Of a DNA stretch of 26,371 bases, positions 1-7,684 are shown piece after piece; positions within the stretch are counted from its first letter, which is position 1, and each line of letters opens with the position of its first letter. The notes beneath the pieces are model-generated. The model searched no databases, was not told the origin of the DNA, and saw only the letters and a list, made by a program, of their open reading frames with translations. The stretch lies in the NCBI GenBank assembly GCA_019911785.1, contig JAIOJM010000171.1, forward strand, positions 1 through 26,371, written 5' to 3'. A program made the position numbers and the translations under genes. The DNA is from Sulfuricella sp. Its GTDB lineage: Bacteria; Pseudomonadota; Gammaproteobacteria; Burkholderiales; Sulfuricellaceae.

Positions 1-1
1 C

Positions 2-400
2 GTGCGCTGCATGCATTGCATCAACGTCATGACCGGCGCTCTGGCTCCGGGCAAGGACAAGGGCGTGACCATCCTGATCGGCGGCAAGAGCGTGCTGAAG
101 ATCGGCGCCACCATGGGGACCGTGATCGTGCCGTTCATGAAGCTGGAGTCCGACGAGGACTTCGACAAGCTGGTCGAGCTCGGCCAGAACGCCATCGACT
201 TCTTCGCCGAAAACGCGCTGGAGCACGAGCGTACCGGCGAGATGATCGACCGTATCGGCCTGGTCAACTTCCTGGAAGGCATCGGCGTGGATGTCGACGC
301 GAACATGGTTCTCCATCCGCGTTCCAACCCCTACGTGCGTACCGATGGCTGGGATGAAGAAGTCGAGAAGATCAACCAGCGCAAAGCGAACGCGGCTTGA
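2..400 (+). CDS. dsrA: Reverse dissimilatory sulfite reductase alpha subunit DsrA, C-terminal part
   Basis: Partial gene: the reading frame is open to the left edge and only the last 132 codons are present, ending in TGA at 398-400. The first visible residues contain a CxxC pair (RCMHCINVM), which I take to be the last cysteines of the ferredoxin-domain [4Fe-4S] site. The tail contains IDRIGLVNFLEGIGVD, characteristic of the DsrA C terminus. DsrA pairs with DsrB in a cytoplasmic alpha2beta2 siroheme enzyme that, in sulfur oxidisers, converts DsrC-bound sulfur to sulfite. dsrB follows after 51 nt, so the two are surely one operon. The siroheme-binding part and the promoter lie outside the window. 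The identification rests on both the sequence and the neighbouring dsrB. Confidence 0.95.
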   Translation: MRCMHCINVMTGALAPGKDKGVTILIGGKSVLKIGATMGTVIVPFMKLESDEDFDKLVELGQNAIDFFAENALEHERTGEMIDRIGLVNFLEGIGVDVDANMVLHPRSNPYVRTDGWDEEVEKINQRKANAA

Positions 401-451
401 TGCCGGGCATTCGGCCTCAGAAACTTTAGATAAAAGTGTTTGGAGAGAATA

Positions 452-1522
452 ATGACTGAAATGCGTGAACCGATTGAGAGCGGCGTACCAGATCACGTGC
501 AGTACCTGCACCCGCTGATGAAGAAAAACTACGGCAACTGGAAGTATCATGATCGTCCACGTCCAGGCGTGCTGCACCATGTCGCCCACAATGGCGATCA
601 AATCTGGACGGTGCGTGCCGGTACCCAGCGTCAGATGGACGTTTATACCATACGCACGCTGTGCGACATCGCCGACCAGTTTGCCGAGGGTTATGTCCGT
701 TTCACCACCCGCAGCAACATCGAGTACATGGTTTCCGCCGAATCGAAAGTGGCTCCGCTGATTGCCGAACTGGGCAAGCACGGCTTCCCGATTGGCGGTA
801 CCGGTAACTCGGTATCCATGATTGCACACACCCAGGGCTTCCTGCACTGCGACATTCCTGGTACCGACGCTTCCGGCGTGGTGAAGGCGCTGATGGATGA
901 GCTGTATGAGGAGTTCACCCACGAAGAGATGCCTAACCGCGTCAAGCTGTCCACCTCCTGCTGCGAAATCAACTGCGGTGGCCAGGCCGACATCGCGATC
1001 GTGATGCAGCACACCAAGCCGCCCAAGATCAATCATGATCTGGTAGCCAACGTTTGCGAACGTCCGACCGTGGTTGCGCGTTGCCCGGTTGCGGCAATCC
1101 GCCCCGCCCTGGTGAACGGCAAGCCTTCCCTGGAAATCGACGAAGCCAAGTGCATCTGCTGCGGCGCTTGCTTCCCTCCCTGCCCACCGATGCAGATCAA
1201 CGATCCGGAGCATTCCAAGATCGCTATCTGGGTGGGCGGCAAGAACTCCAATGCCCGTATCCGTCCGACCTTCCACAAGCTGGTTGCCTCCGGCCTGCCC
1301 AACAATGCGCCGCGCTGGCCTGAAGTGGCTGCGGTGGTGAAGAATATCCTGCGCGTGTACAAGGCTGATGCCAAGCCTTGGGAGCGGATGTCCGACTGGG
1401 TGGATCGCATCGGCTGGCCGCAGTTCTTCGAGAAAACCGGCCTGCCTTTCACCAAGTACCATATTGATGATTGGCGCGGTGCTCGTGCAACGCTGAATGC
1501 TTCCACGCACATCCGGTTCTAA
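452..1522 (+). CDS. dsrB: Reverse dissimilatory sulfite reductase beta subunit DsrB
   Basis: This is the catalytic beta subunit of cytoplasmic DsrAB, which carries siroheme and [4Fe-4S] clusters. The protein has 356 residues, a full length for the family. The siroheme/[4Fe-4S] cysteine set is visible: C133 (LHCDIP) and C170/C171/C175 (STSCCEINCGG). A ferredoxin insert follows with C234, C237, C240 and C244 (CICCGACFPPC). I chose ATG 452 because GGAGAG at 441-446 is correctly spaced; the in-frame TTG at 440 overlaps that ribosome binding site and is unlikely. It lies between dsrA and dsrE. The oxidative-type assignment follows from the adjacent dsrEFH and dsrL. Nothing appears broken. Confidence 0.97.
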   Translation: MTEMREPIESGVPDHVQYLHPLMKKNYGNWKYHDRPRPGVLHHVAHNGDQIWTVRAGTQRQMDVYTIRTLCDIADQFAEGYVRFTTRSNIEYMVSAESKVAPLIAELGKHGFPIGGTGNSVSMIAHTQGFLHCDIPGTDASGVVKALMDELYEEFTHEEMPNRVKLSTSCCEINCGGQADIAIVMQHTKPPKINHDLVANVCERPTVVARCPVAAIRPALVNGKPSLEIDEAKCICCGACFPPCPPMQINDPEHSKIAIWVGGKNSNARIRPTFHKLVASGLPNNAPRWPEVAAVVKNILRVYKADAKPWERMSDWVDRIGWPQFFEKTGLPFTKYHIDDWRGARATLNASTHIRF

Positions 1523-1531
1523 TACCGGTGC

Positions 1532-1568
1532 GCCAATTCCCTGCCGGAACACCAGGCCGGGAATTGGC
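1532..1568 (+). other. Stem-loop between dsrB and dsrE
   Basis: Perfect 10-bp inverted repeat, GCCAATTCCC (1532-1541) and GGGAATTGGC (1559-1568), with a 17-nt loop that can itself pair in part. No T-run follows, so it is not a canonical intrinsic terminator. It begins 9 nt after the dsrB stop. It may protect the 3' end of a dsrAB message or mark a processing point between dsrAB and the downstream genes. Confidence 0.7.
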
Positions 1569-1603
1569 AATCGTCTAACTTTCTATTAACAGGATATTCA
1601 GGG

Positions 1604-1963
1604 ATGAAATTCGGAATATTGGTGAATGAAGGCCCGTACAACCACCAGGCGGCAGATACTGCGTATCAGTTTGCCAAGGCGGCGATTGACAAGGGCCACG
1701 AAATCCATCGTGTGTTTTTCTATCACGACGGCGTGAACAATGCGAGCAAGCTGACCGAACCGCCTCAGGACGACCGCAATATCGTCAATCGCTGGAGCAA
1801 ACTGGCGGAAGATCATGGTGTGGATCTGGTGGTGTGCGTGGCTGCCGGCTTGCGCCGCGGCATCGTGGACGAAAATTTGGCGACGGGGTTCCGGATTTCC
1901 GGTCTGGGTCAGCTGGTTGAATCCGGCATCCAGGCGGATCGTCTGGTCACCTTCGGCGATTGA
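1604..1963 (+). CDS. dsrE: Sulfur carrier/transferase subunit DsrE
   Basis: DsrE is a subunit of the cytoplasmic DsrE2F2H2 hexamer that receives sulfane sulfur (from TusA/rhodanese in studied organisms) and transfers it to DsrC. The protein has 119 residues. The conserved persulfide-carrying cysteine is C78 in DLVVCVAAGLRRG, the same residue number as the active Cys78 of Allochromatium vinosum DsrE. The start at ATG 1604 is preceded by a weak purine-rich site (CAGGG). It is followed by dsrF after 12 nt and dsrH soon after. The three genes together are a hallmark of sulfur oxidisers and are absent from classical sulfate reducers. Confidence 0.96.
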   Translation: MKFGILVNEGPYNHQAADTAYQFAKAAIDKGHEIHRVFFYHDGVNNASKLTEPPQDDRNIVNRWSKLAEDHGVDLVVCVAAGLRRGIVDENLATGFRISGLGQLVESGIQADRLVTFGD

Positions 1964-1975
1964 TGGGGAGAAATC

Positions 1976-2383
1976 ATGACTGAAAGCACAGGGGGTATCG
2001 ATATGGATGAAGAATCCTCGGGTACCGTAAAAAAATTCGCATTCATTAACCGTAAAGCACCGTATGGCACCATCTACGCGCTGGAATCCCTCGAAGTCGT
2101 GCTGATCAGCGCCGCTTTCGATCAGGACGTCAGCCTGGTGTTCGCGGACGATGGCGTCTATCAGCTTAAAAAGGGTCAAGGCACCAAGGCAGTGGGCATG
2201 AAGAATTTCTCGCCCACCTACCGTGCGCTGGAAGGCTACGACATTGAGAAGCTTTACGTCGAGAAAGAGTCGCTGGAGTCCCGCGGCCTGACCGAGGAAG
2301 ATCTGATAGTCGACGTGGAAGTGCTGACTTCCGAAGAAATGGCGACGCTCATGGACGAGCAAGACGTCGTCATGAGTTTCTGA
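1976..2383 (+). CDS. dsrF: DsrE/F-family sulfur relay subunit DsrF
   Basis: DsrF is the second subunit of the DsrEFH sulfur relay. The 135-residue protein has an acidic N-terminal extension of about 17 residues, then a DsrE/F-like fold starting at KKFAFINRKAPYGT. It contains no cysteine at all. This is consistent with a structural rather than sulfur-carrying role, since DsrE and DsrH carry the conserved cysteines. ATG 1976 is preceded by GGGGAGAAATC, a good ribosome binding site. An internal ATG (residue 10) is less well supported. The spacing of 12 nt from dsrE and 13 nt to dsrH indicates one transcript and probable translational coupling. Confidence 0.95.
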   Translation: MTESTGGIDMDEESSGTVKKFAFINRKAPYGTIYALESLEVVLISAAFDQDVSLVFADDGVYQLKKGQGTKAVGMKNFSPTYRALEGYDIEKLYVEKESLESRGLTEEDLIVDVEVLTSEEMATLMDEQDVVMSF

Positions 2384-2396
2384 TTAGGGGGCGAAA

Positions 2397-2699
2397 ATGT
2401 TGCATATCGTGAATAAATCACCTTCCGAGAGAAATACGCTGGATGCTTGTCTGCGTATGGCCAAGAAGGGTTCCACCATTCTGTTGATTGAAGATGGCGT
2501 GTATGCCGTGACCAAGGGCAGCACAGCCGAGAGCAAGATGAAGGCGGCAATGGCTAAAGACATCCATGTTTATGCCTTGTGGCCCGATCTGGAAGCGCGC
2601 GGCATGCAGGATACCGTGATCGATGGCATCAAGCAGGTGGACTATCCGGGTTTCGTGGATTTGGTGGCGGAAAGCAAAAACGTCCAGTCCTGGTTGTAA
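2397..2699 (+). CDS. dsrH: Sulfur relay subunit DsrH
   Basis: DsrH is the third subunit of the DsrEFH hexamer and belongs to the DsrH/TusB family. The protein has 100 residues, a normal length. The conserved cysteine is C18 in NTLDACLRMA, corresponding to the Cys20 position of A. vinosum DsrH. The C-terminal stretch VDYPGFVDLVAESKNVQSWL is typical of the family. AGGGGGCG at 2386-2393 precedes ATG 2397. dsrC follows after 28 nt of AT-rich DNA containing its own AAGGAGAG site. Confidence 0.94.
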   Translation: MLHIVNKSPSERNTLDACLRMAKKGSTILLIEDGVYAVTKGSTAESKMKAAMAKDIHVYALWPDLEARGMQDTVIDGIKQVDYPGFVDLVAESKNVQSWL

Positions 2700-2727
2700 T
2701 ATTGTTATTTAATTTAAGGAGAGAAAC

Positions 2728-3060
2728 ATGGGCTTTGAAATCAACGGCAAGACCTACGAAACCGACGAAGAAGGTTACCTGGTCAACCTGAGCGAGTGGG
2801 ATGAAGAAGCTGCCAAGTACCTGGCGGTGGAAGAGAAGGTCGACCTGACCGAGCAACACTGGGAAGTGATCAACTTCCTGCGTGAGTACTACAACGACTA
2901 CCAGATCGCTCCTGCCGTTCGCGTTCTGACCAAAGCCATTGGCAAGAAATTGGGACCTGAGAAGGGCAACAGCAAGTACCTGTACGAGCTGTTCCCGTAT
3001 GGCCCGGCCAAGCAGGCATGCAAGATTGCCGGTTTGCCAAAGCCGACTGGCTGTATCTAA
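2728..3060 (+). CDS. dsrC: Sulfur carrier protein DsrC
   Basis: DsrC is a small cytoplasmic carrier whose flexible C-terminal arm holds persulfide or trisulfide intermediates between DsrEFH, DsrAB and DsrMKJOP. The protein has 110 residues. Both redox cysteines are present: C98 (KQAC) and the penultimate C109 in PTGCI, spaced CX10C as in true DsrC; TusE or RspA paralogues lack one or both. The conserved motif NFLREYYNDYQIAPAVRVLT is also visible. A strong AAGGAGAG precedes ATG 2728. The AT-rich 28 nt upstream could hold an extra promoter, but I could not define one. A compound hairpin follows the gene. Confidence 0.98.
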   Translation: MGFEINGKTYETDEEGYLVNLSEWDEEAAKYLAVEEKVDLTEQHWEVINFLREYYNDYQIAPAVRVLTKAIGKKLGPEKGNSKYLYELFPYGPAKQACKIAGLPKPTGCI

Positions 3061-3081
3061 GCAACACAAGAAAACTGGACG

Positions 3082-3127
3082 CAGTCGGGATTTGCGGGTT
3101 GCCCAAACGGGCAGTTCGTCCCGACTG
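3082..3127 (+). other. Compound stem-loop between dsrC and dsrM
   Basis: Outer 9-bp perfect stem CAGTCGGGA (3082-3090) with TCCCGACTG (3119-3127), enclosing a second hairpin GCCC-AAAC-GGGC (3101-3112). No T-tract follows. It lies 21 nt after the dsrC stop, in the largest gap inside the dsr operon (143 nt). It could stabilise a dsrC-containing transcript or attenuate read-through to the membrane-complex genes. The function is inferred. Confidence 0.65.
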
Positions 3128-3203
3128 GCGCCAGCCAGATTAAATGATGTCGACGCCAGAGGTTTAACCGTGGCGGAGGCCTGAGCAAGACCGGGGGAAG
3201 TAA

Positions 3204-3953
3204 ATGTCGTTTCTGACCGTGCTGTATGCGTGCATTTTCTACGCAGCCACTGCCATGCTGGTGGGCGGGCTGGTGGTTAAAATTAACCGCTACGCTCGCA
3301 CGCCCGCGCCCCTCAAAATCCCGACTACGCCTGCTCCGACTACGACGGGCGGGGTGGTATTCCGGATGGCGCGCGAAGTGGCGCTTTTTGAGAGCCTGTT
3401 CAAGTCGAACAAATGGATCTGGCTATTCGGCTGGCTCTTCCATGTTTCGTTGCTGCTCGTCGTTTTGCGCCATTTGCGCTATTTCACCGATCCGGTCTGG
3501 TTCTGGGTGGTATGGGCCCAGCCTTTCGGCATGTATGCCGGCTTCGCCATGGTGGCAGGTCTTGGCGGCCTGTGGGCACGCCGTTTCCTGGTGGATCGCG
3601 TGCGTTATATATCGACGCCTTCCGATCATCTGATGTTGATGCTTTTGATCGGCATCGGCCTGTCGGGCCTGGGGATGAGTTTTGTCGCGCATACGGATAT
3701 TGTCGCGGTGAAGGCTTTCTTCATCGGCCTGATGGTTTTCAAATTGCAGCCCCTCCCGGCCGATCCTGCGCTGCTGGTGCATTTGAGCCTGGTGGCACTG
3801 CTGATGGTGATTTTCCCGATCAGCAAGCTGCTGCATGCGCCGGGAATATTCTTTAGCCCCACCCGTAATCAAACCGATGATTCGCGCGAACGGCGCCACA
3901 TCGCCCCATGGGCAACGAAGTTCGATGCGGGTCCAGGATCGAAGTCAGAATAG
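3204..3953 (+). CDS. dsrM: Membrane cytochrome b subunit DsrM
   Basis: DsrM is the NarI-like di-heme b subunit of DsrMKJOP and exchanges electrons with the quinone pool. The 249-residue protein has about five membrane segments (approx. 4-25, 71-94, 107-127, 144-164, 189-211). Candidate heme-ligating histidines are H80 and H90 (WLFHVSLLLVVLRH), H142 and H193/H211. The terminal HAPGIFFSPTRNQ is typical of the family. ATG 3204 is preceded by GGGGGAAG. The end of the gene overlaps a short tandem duplication (3939-3972), so the last residues (GPGSKSE) may be a lineage-specific extension. dsrK follows after 81 nt. Confidence 0.95.
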   Translation: MSFLTVLYACIFYAATAMLVGGLVVKINRYARTPAPLKIPTTPAPTTTGGVVFRMAREVALFESLFKSNKWIWLFGWLFHVSLLLVVLRHLRYFTDPVWFWVVWAQPFGMYAGFAMVAGLGGLWARRFLVDRVRYISTPSDHLMLMLLIGIGLSGLGMSFVAHTDIVAVKAFFIGLMVFKLQPLPADPALLVHLSLVALLMVIFPISKLLHAPGIFFSPTRNQTDDSRERRHIAPWATKFDAGPGSKSE

Positions 3954-3972
3954 CGTCGAAGTAGGAATAGCG
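3939..3972 (+). repeat. 17-bp tandem duplication across the dsrM stop codon
   Basis: TCGAAGTCAGAATAGCG (3939-3955) is followed directly by TCGAAGTAGGAATAGCG (3956-3972), matching at 15 of 17 positions. The dsrM TAG (3951-3953) lies inside the first copy and a further TAG inside the second. It looks like a local slippage duplication. Confidence 0.75.
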
Positions 3973-4034
3973 TAAAAAATTAAAGCACGCAGCTAAAACG
4001 CAGCAAGCGCTAATTAACAGAAGCAGGAGGGACA

Positions 4035-5588
4035 GTGGCTGCTCCACAATTTGAGGTACCCAAGCTCACGGGTTATATTGAAGTTCCGGCGGTGAAGGAA
4101 GGCGCGTCGGCGCACATTAAGTCATTTCCCGCCAATGCAGCGATTCAGGAAATAATCGGGTTTCCTGGTGGGGCTGGGCCCGGCGAACTGGTGGACGGCT
4201 GGCATGACAAGGCGATCGCCAAGATGGGCGATCTGCTGGGCAGGTATCGCTCGCTGCAGGTGTTCATGGATGCCTGCGTCCACTGCGGCGCATGCACGGA
4301 CAAGTGCCACTACTTCCTGGGTACCGGCGATCCGAAGAACATGCCGGTCGCTCGCCAGGAGTTGATGCGCAGCGTTTACCGACGCCATTTCACTTTCGCC
4401 GGCAAGTATTTCCCGGCTCTGGTGGGCGCCAAGGATTTGACCAAGGAGGTTATCGAAGACTGGTACAAATACTACTACCAGTGTTCCGAGTGCCGTCGCT
4501 GCTCGGTATTCTGCCCGTATGGCATCGATACCGCCGAAGTGACCATGGCCGGGCGCGAAATCCTGGACACGGTGGGATACGGCCAGAAATACACCAACGA
4601 GATCATGGGCAAGCTGCACAAGATCGGCAATAACCTCGGCTTGCCCGGCCCGGCACTGCAAGATACTCTGGAGGGGCTGGAAGAGGACATGCTGGATGCC
4701 ACCGGCGTGGCGGTCAAGCTGCCGCTCGATGTCAAAGGTGTCGAGGTGCTGCTGGTGACGCCTTCCGCCGATTTCTTCGCCGAACCCCACGTGGAAAGCC
4801 TGATGGGGTACGGCAAGGTATTCCACGCGGCAGGCATCAGCTGGACGCTGAGTTCCAAGGCCTCCGAAGCCGGCAACTTCGGCATGTTCATCGGCAGTTA
4901 CGAGAATACGCGCCGCGCAGCGATGCGTATTCGCGAGGCGGCCCTGGAGCTGGGGGTGAAGCGCATCGTCGTGGGCGAATGCGGCCACGCCTGGCGTGTC
5001 GCCTACAGCTTCTGGAATACCCTGATCGGCGTCGGCGCGGGCGGCGAAGACCCGTTCTCGATCGAATTGCAGAAGCAGCTCGATCCGCGCTACCCGGCCC
5101 CGCAGCACATCTGCGAGTTCACCAACGATCTGATCAAGCAGGGCAGGCTCAAGTTCGACAAGAGCCTGAACGACCATCGGGTCGTCACCTTCCACGATTC
5201 GTGCAACGTGGCTCGCGGTTCGCGCATGGGCGATATTCCGGGCGGACAATTCATTATCCCCCGCGAAGTCATCAAGGCAGTGGTGAACAATTACCACGAC
5301 ATGGCCGAGGAAACCATCGGCGAGAGCACCTTCTGCTGCGGTGGCGGCGGCGGTTTGCTGACTGACGATTTGCTGGAGCTCCGTGTCAAGGGCGCGCTGC
5401 CGCGTATGGAGGCGCTGAACAACGTGGTTCAGGAGCACAAGGTCAACTTCCTGGCATTGATCTGCGCGATCTGCAAGGCGCAGTTCAACAAGGTTGTTCC
5501 CTTTTACGGTTTCGATATGAGCATGGTGGGTGGCGTTCACCAATTGGTGAGTACGGCCATCCTGTTGGAAAATAAAGAAGAAGAGTAA
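4035..5588 (+). CDS. dsrK: HdrD-like iron-sulfur subunit DsrK
   Basis: DsrK is the cytoplasmic catalytic subunit of DsrMKJOP, related to heterodisulfide reductase HdrD, and is thought to act on DsrC disulfide or trisulfide. The protein has 517 residues. Two [4Fe-4S] ferredoxin motifs are present: C81-C84-C87-C91 (CVHCGACTDKC) and C150-C153-C156-C160 (CSECRRCSVFC). Cysteine-rich CCG-like regions follow (GECGHAW, FHDSCNVARGS, STFCCGGGGG) that bind the catalytic cluster. The start is GTG 4035, supported by a strong AGGAGG at 4025-4030; the first residues MAAPQFEVPKLTGYIEVP fit the family. dsrM lies upstream. dsrL follows after an 84-nt gap that holds a palindromic repeat. Confidence 0.96.
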   Translation: MAAPQFEVPKLTGYIEVPAVKEGASAHIKSFPANAAIQEIIGFPGGAGPGELVDGWHDKAIAKMGDLLGRYRSLQVFMDACVHCGACTDKCHYFLGTGDPKNMPVARQELMRSVYRRHFTFAGKYFPALVGAKDLTKEVIEDWYKYYYQCSECRRCSVFCPYGIDTAEVTMAGREILDTVGYGQKYTNEIMGKLHKIGNNLGLPGPALQDTLEGLEEDMLDATGVAVKLPLDVKGVEVLLVTPSADFFAEPHVESLMGYGKVFHAAGISWTLSSKASEAGNFGMFIGSYENTRRAAMRIREAALELGVKRIVVGECGHAWRVAYSFWNTLIGVGAGGEDPFSIELQKQLDPRYPAPQHICEFTNDLIKQGRLKFDKSLNDHRVVTFHDSCNVARGSRMGDIPGGQFIIPREVIKAVVNNYHDMAEETIGESTFCCGGGGGLLTDDLLELRVKGALPRMEALNNVVQEHKVNFLALICAICKAQFNKVVPFYGFDMSMVGGVHQLVSTAILLENKEEE

Positions 5589-5590
5589 TT

Positions 5591-5648
5591 GTAGGAGGCC
5601 CGACTCGGGCCGATAGCATCGCGGCGACGGCGCCGCTCCCACCCCTAC
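5591..5648 (+). repeat. Tripartite palindromic intergenic repeat between dsrK and dsrL
   Basis: Outer arms GTAGG (5591-5595) and CCTAC (5644-5648) enclose two perfect hairpins: GGCCCGA-C-TCGGGCC (5597-5611) and GCGGCG-ACGG-CGCCGC (5621-5636). On the other strand it reads like the common proteobacterial GTAGG..GAGCGGCGCC type of repetitive palindrome. It lies 3 nt after the dsrK stop, inside the operon. Confidence 0.75.
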
Positions 5649-5672
5649 CTGTGTTTTTTAGGAGATTAAGCT

Positions 5673-7682
5673 ATGTCAGTTTCACCTGAAGAGATGAACA
5701 AGAGTCAAGCCCGCACCTTCCGCCGTTACAAGGATGGCAAAAACCAGTGGCGCAGCTGGCAGGACAAGATTTTCGAGGCCGACAAATCCCACAAGTGCCC
5801 GGAATACGTGCTGAGCACCCCGCCCTGCCAGGGCAGCTGCCCGGCAGGTGAGGATATTCGCGGTTACCTGAATATCGTGCGCGGAGTAGAAAAGCCTGTC
5901 GGCGGTGTGTCGATGCAGGAATACGCATGGCGCCGCCTGACCTCGGCCAATCCTTTCCCCTCGGTGATGGGCCGTGTTTGCCCGGCACCCTGCGAATCCG
6001 GCTGCAACCGTAATGAAGTCGACGATTTCGTTGGCATCAACTCGGTCGAACACTATCTCGGCGAGTACGCAATCAAGAACAACCTGAAATTCTCCATGCC
6101 TGAAGGCGTGCAGAAATCCGGCAAGAAAGTGGCGATCATCGGCGGCGGCCCTGCCGGCTTGTCGGCAGCGTACCACCTGACACTGAAAGGCCACTCCTGC
6201 ACGATTTTTGACGAGCATGAGCTGCTTGGCGGCATGATGCGTTACGGCATCCCCGGCTTCCGTACTCCGCGCGACGTGCTCGACGCCGAAATTCAGCGCA
6301 TCATCGACCTTGGCGTCGAGGTCAAGCTGAATGTGCACATCGGCAAGGACGTCACGCTCGACCAGATCAAGAAAGACTACGACGCGATTTTCATGGGCAT
6401 GGGCGCCCAGGCTGGCCGGCCCCTGCCGGTTCCCGGTGCCGAAGCGCCCAACGTCGTGACCGCCATGGCATTCCTGCGCGCCTTCAATGACGGCCGCCTG
6501 CAGCACGTCGGCAAGCGCGTAGTGGTGATCGGCGGTGGCGACACCTCCATCGACGTGGCAACGGTTGCGCGTCGTCTGGGTCACATCAAGGCAACGAACC
6601 CGGCCGACCGTCCGGAGCACATCATCGCCGGCCAGGTGGCGCATGACGTGGCGGCAGTTTCGGCCAAGGAGGGCGCCGAAGTGGTTTTGTGTTCGCGCGC
6701 CGATATCGAGAAGATGCCTGCCAACAAGCACGAAGTCGAAGAAGCCCTGGCCGAGGGCATCGAAATCCGCGGCGGCATCACCCCGGTGGCAGTTGTGCTT
6801 GGAGCAGACGGCCGCGCAACTGCGCTGCGCGTGGCAGTGCTGGAGACCGTGGGCGGCAAACAGGTCGTCAAGGAAGGCACCGAATCCGACATCCCGGCCG
6901 ATCTGATCGTCTCCGCGATCGGCCAGGCGGTGGACTTCACCGGACTGGAAGGCTTCGACAACGGCAAGGGCCTGATCAGCGCCGACAAGCACTATCAGGT
7001 GCCCGGCCAGCAAGGCATCTTCGTCGGTGGCGACGTGCTCCGTCCGCACCTGCTGACCACCGCTATCGGCCACGGCCGCATCGCAGCTGAAAGCATCGAT
7101 CATTACCTGAATGGTGAGGATCTGGGCAAGCGGCCAAAGGTGGACGTCGCCTACTTCGACTTGCTGCGCAAGGAAATGGAAGTGGGCCTCGCTCCAGAGG
7201 AGTACCACACACGCAGCAAGGAAGAGGTCAAAAAGGCGGAGGGCTTCGCCAAGGAGATCGATCTGGGTACCTGGGGTACGGACAAGTCCAAGTTCGCGGT
7301 GCACAACTTCGAGAACCGCTCCGACAAGTACGTCATTCCGTCCACCGATCTTTTCCTCGGCCATTTCATGACGACGCCGCGCAACAAGCGCAGCTTCGTA
7401 ACCCTGACCGCAGAACAGGTGCTGGGTCACTTCGAGGAGCGTCTGGAAGCGCTGGACGACAAGACGGCGGCCGCGGAAGCCAAGCGTTGCATGAGCTGCG
7501 GCCTGTGCTTCGAGTGCGACAACTGCGTGGTCTACTGCCCGCAAGTGGCCGTGTTCAAGGTGAAGAAGACGCAAGCCACCACCGGCCGCTACGTGGACAC
7601 CGACTATGCGAAGTGCGTCGGTTGCCACATCTGCGCGGATGTGTGCCCCACCGGCTACATCAAAATGGGGATGGGCGACTGA
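5673..7682 (+). CDS. dsrL: NAD(P)H:acceptor oxidoreductase DsrL
   Basis: DsrL is a cytoplasmic iron-sulfur flavoprotein that associates with DsrAB and links sulfite formation to NAD(P) reduction in sulfur oxidisers. The 669-residue protein has the GltD-like layout. N-terminal [4Fe-4S] cysteines are C42, C52, C56, C103, C107 and C111. An FAD Rossmann motif follows at about 152-166 (VAIIGGGPAGLSAAYHL), then an NAD(P) Rossmann motif at about 283-300 (VVVIGGGDTSIDVATVARR). A C-terminal two-cluster ferredoxin domain spans about 606-656 (CMSCGLCFECDNC and CVGCHICADVC). GGAG at 5661-5664 precedes ATG 5673. The dsrJ start lies 2 nt after its stop, so coupling is likely. Confidence 0.96.
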   Translation: MSVSPEEMNKSQARTFRRYKDGKNQWRSWQDKIFEADKSHKCPEYVLSTPPCQGSCPAGEDIRGYLNIVRGVEKPVGGVSMQEYAWRRLTSANPFPSVMGRVCPAPCESGCNRNEVDDFVGINSVEHYLGEYAIKNNLKFSMPEGVQKSGKKVAIIGGGPAGLSAAYHLTLKGHSCTIFDEHELLGGMMRYGIPGFRTPRDVLDAEIQRIIDLGVEVKLNVHIGKDVTLDQIKKDYDAIFMGMGAQAGRPLPVPGAEAPNVVTAMAFLRAFNDGRLQHVGKRVVVIGGGDTSIDVATVARRLGHIKATNPADRPEHIIAGQVAHDVAAVSAKEGAEVVLCSRADIEKMPANKHEVEEALAEGIEIRGGITPVAVVLGADGRATALRVAVLETVGGKQVVKEGTESDIPADLIVSAIGQAVDFTGLEGFDNGKGLISADKHYQVPGQQGIFVGGDVLRPHLLTTAIGHGRIAAESIDHYLNGEDLGKRPKVDVAYFDLLRKEMEVGLAPEEYHTRSKEEVKKAEGFAKEIDLGTWGTDKSKFAVHNFENRSDKYVIPSTDLFLGHFMTTPRNKRSFVTLTAEQVLGHFEERLEALDDKTAAAEAKRCMSCGLCFECDNCVVYCPQVAVFKVKKTQATTGRYVDTDYAKCVGCHICADVCPTGYIKMGMGD

Positions 7683-7684
7683 AC

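Noticed and set aside
440..451. Upstream TTG start for dsrB
   Set aside because: It overlaps the GGAGAG ribosome binding site that serves ATG 452, and the family begins near MTEMREP.
3204..3953. dsrM as a frameshifted or truncated pseudogene
   Set aside because: Length, membrane segments, histidines and the conserved HAPGIFFSPTRNQ end are all intact; only the last few residues are affected by the tandem duplication.
5682..7628. Long minus-strand open frame opposite dsrL
   Set aside because: It is antisense to a well-supported flavoprotein and shows no family motifs. The same holds for the frames opposite dsrK (4122-5642) and gpmI (19251-20828).
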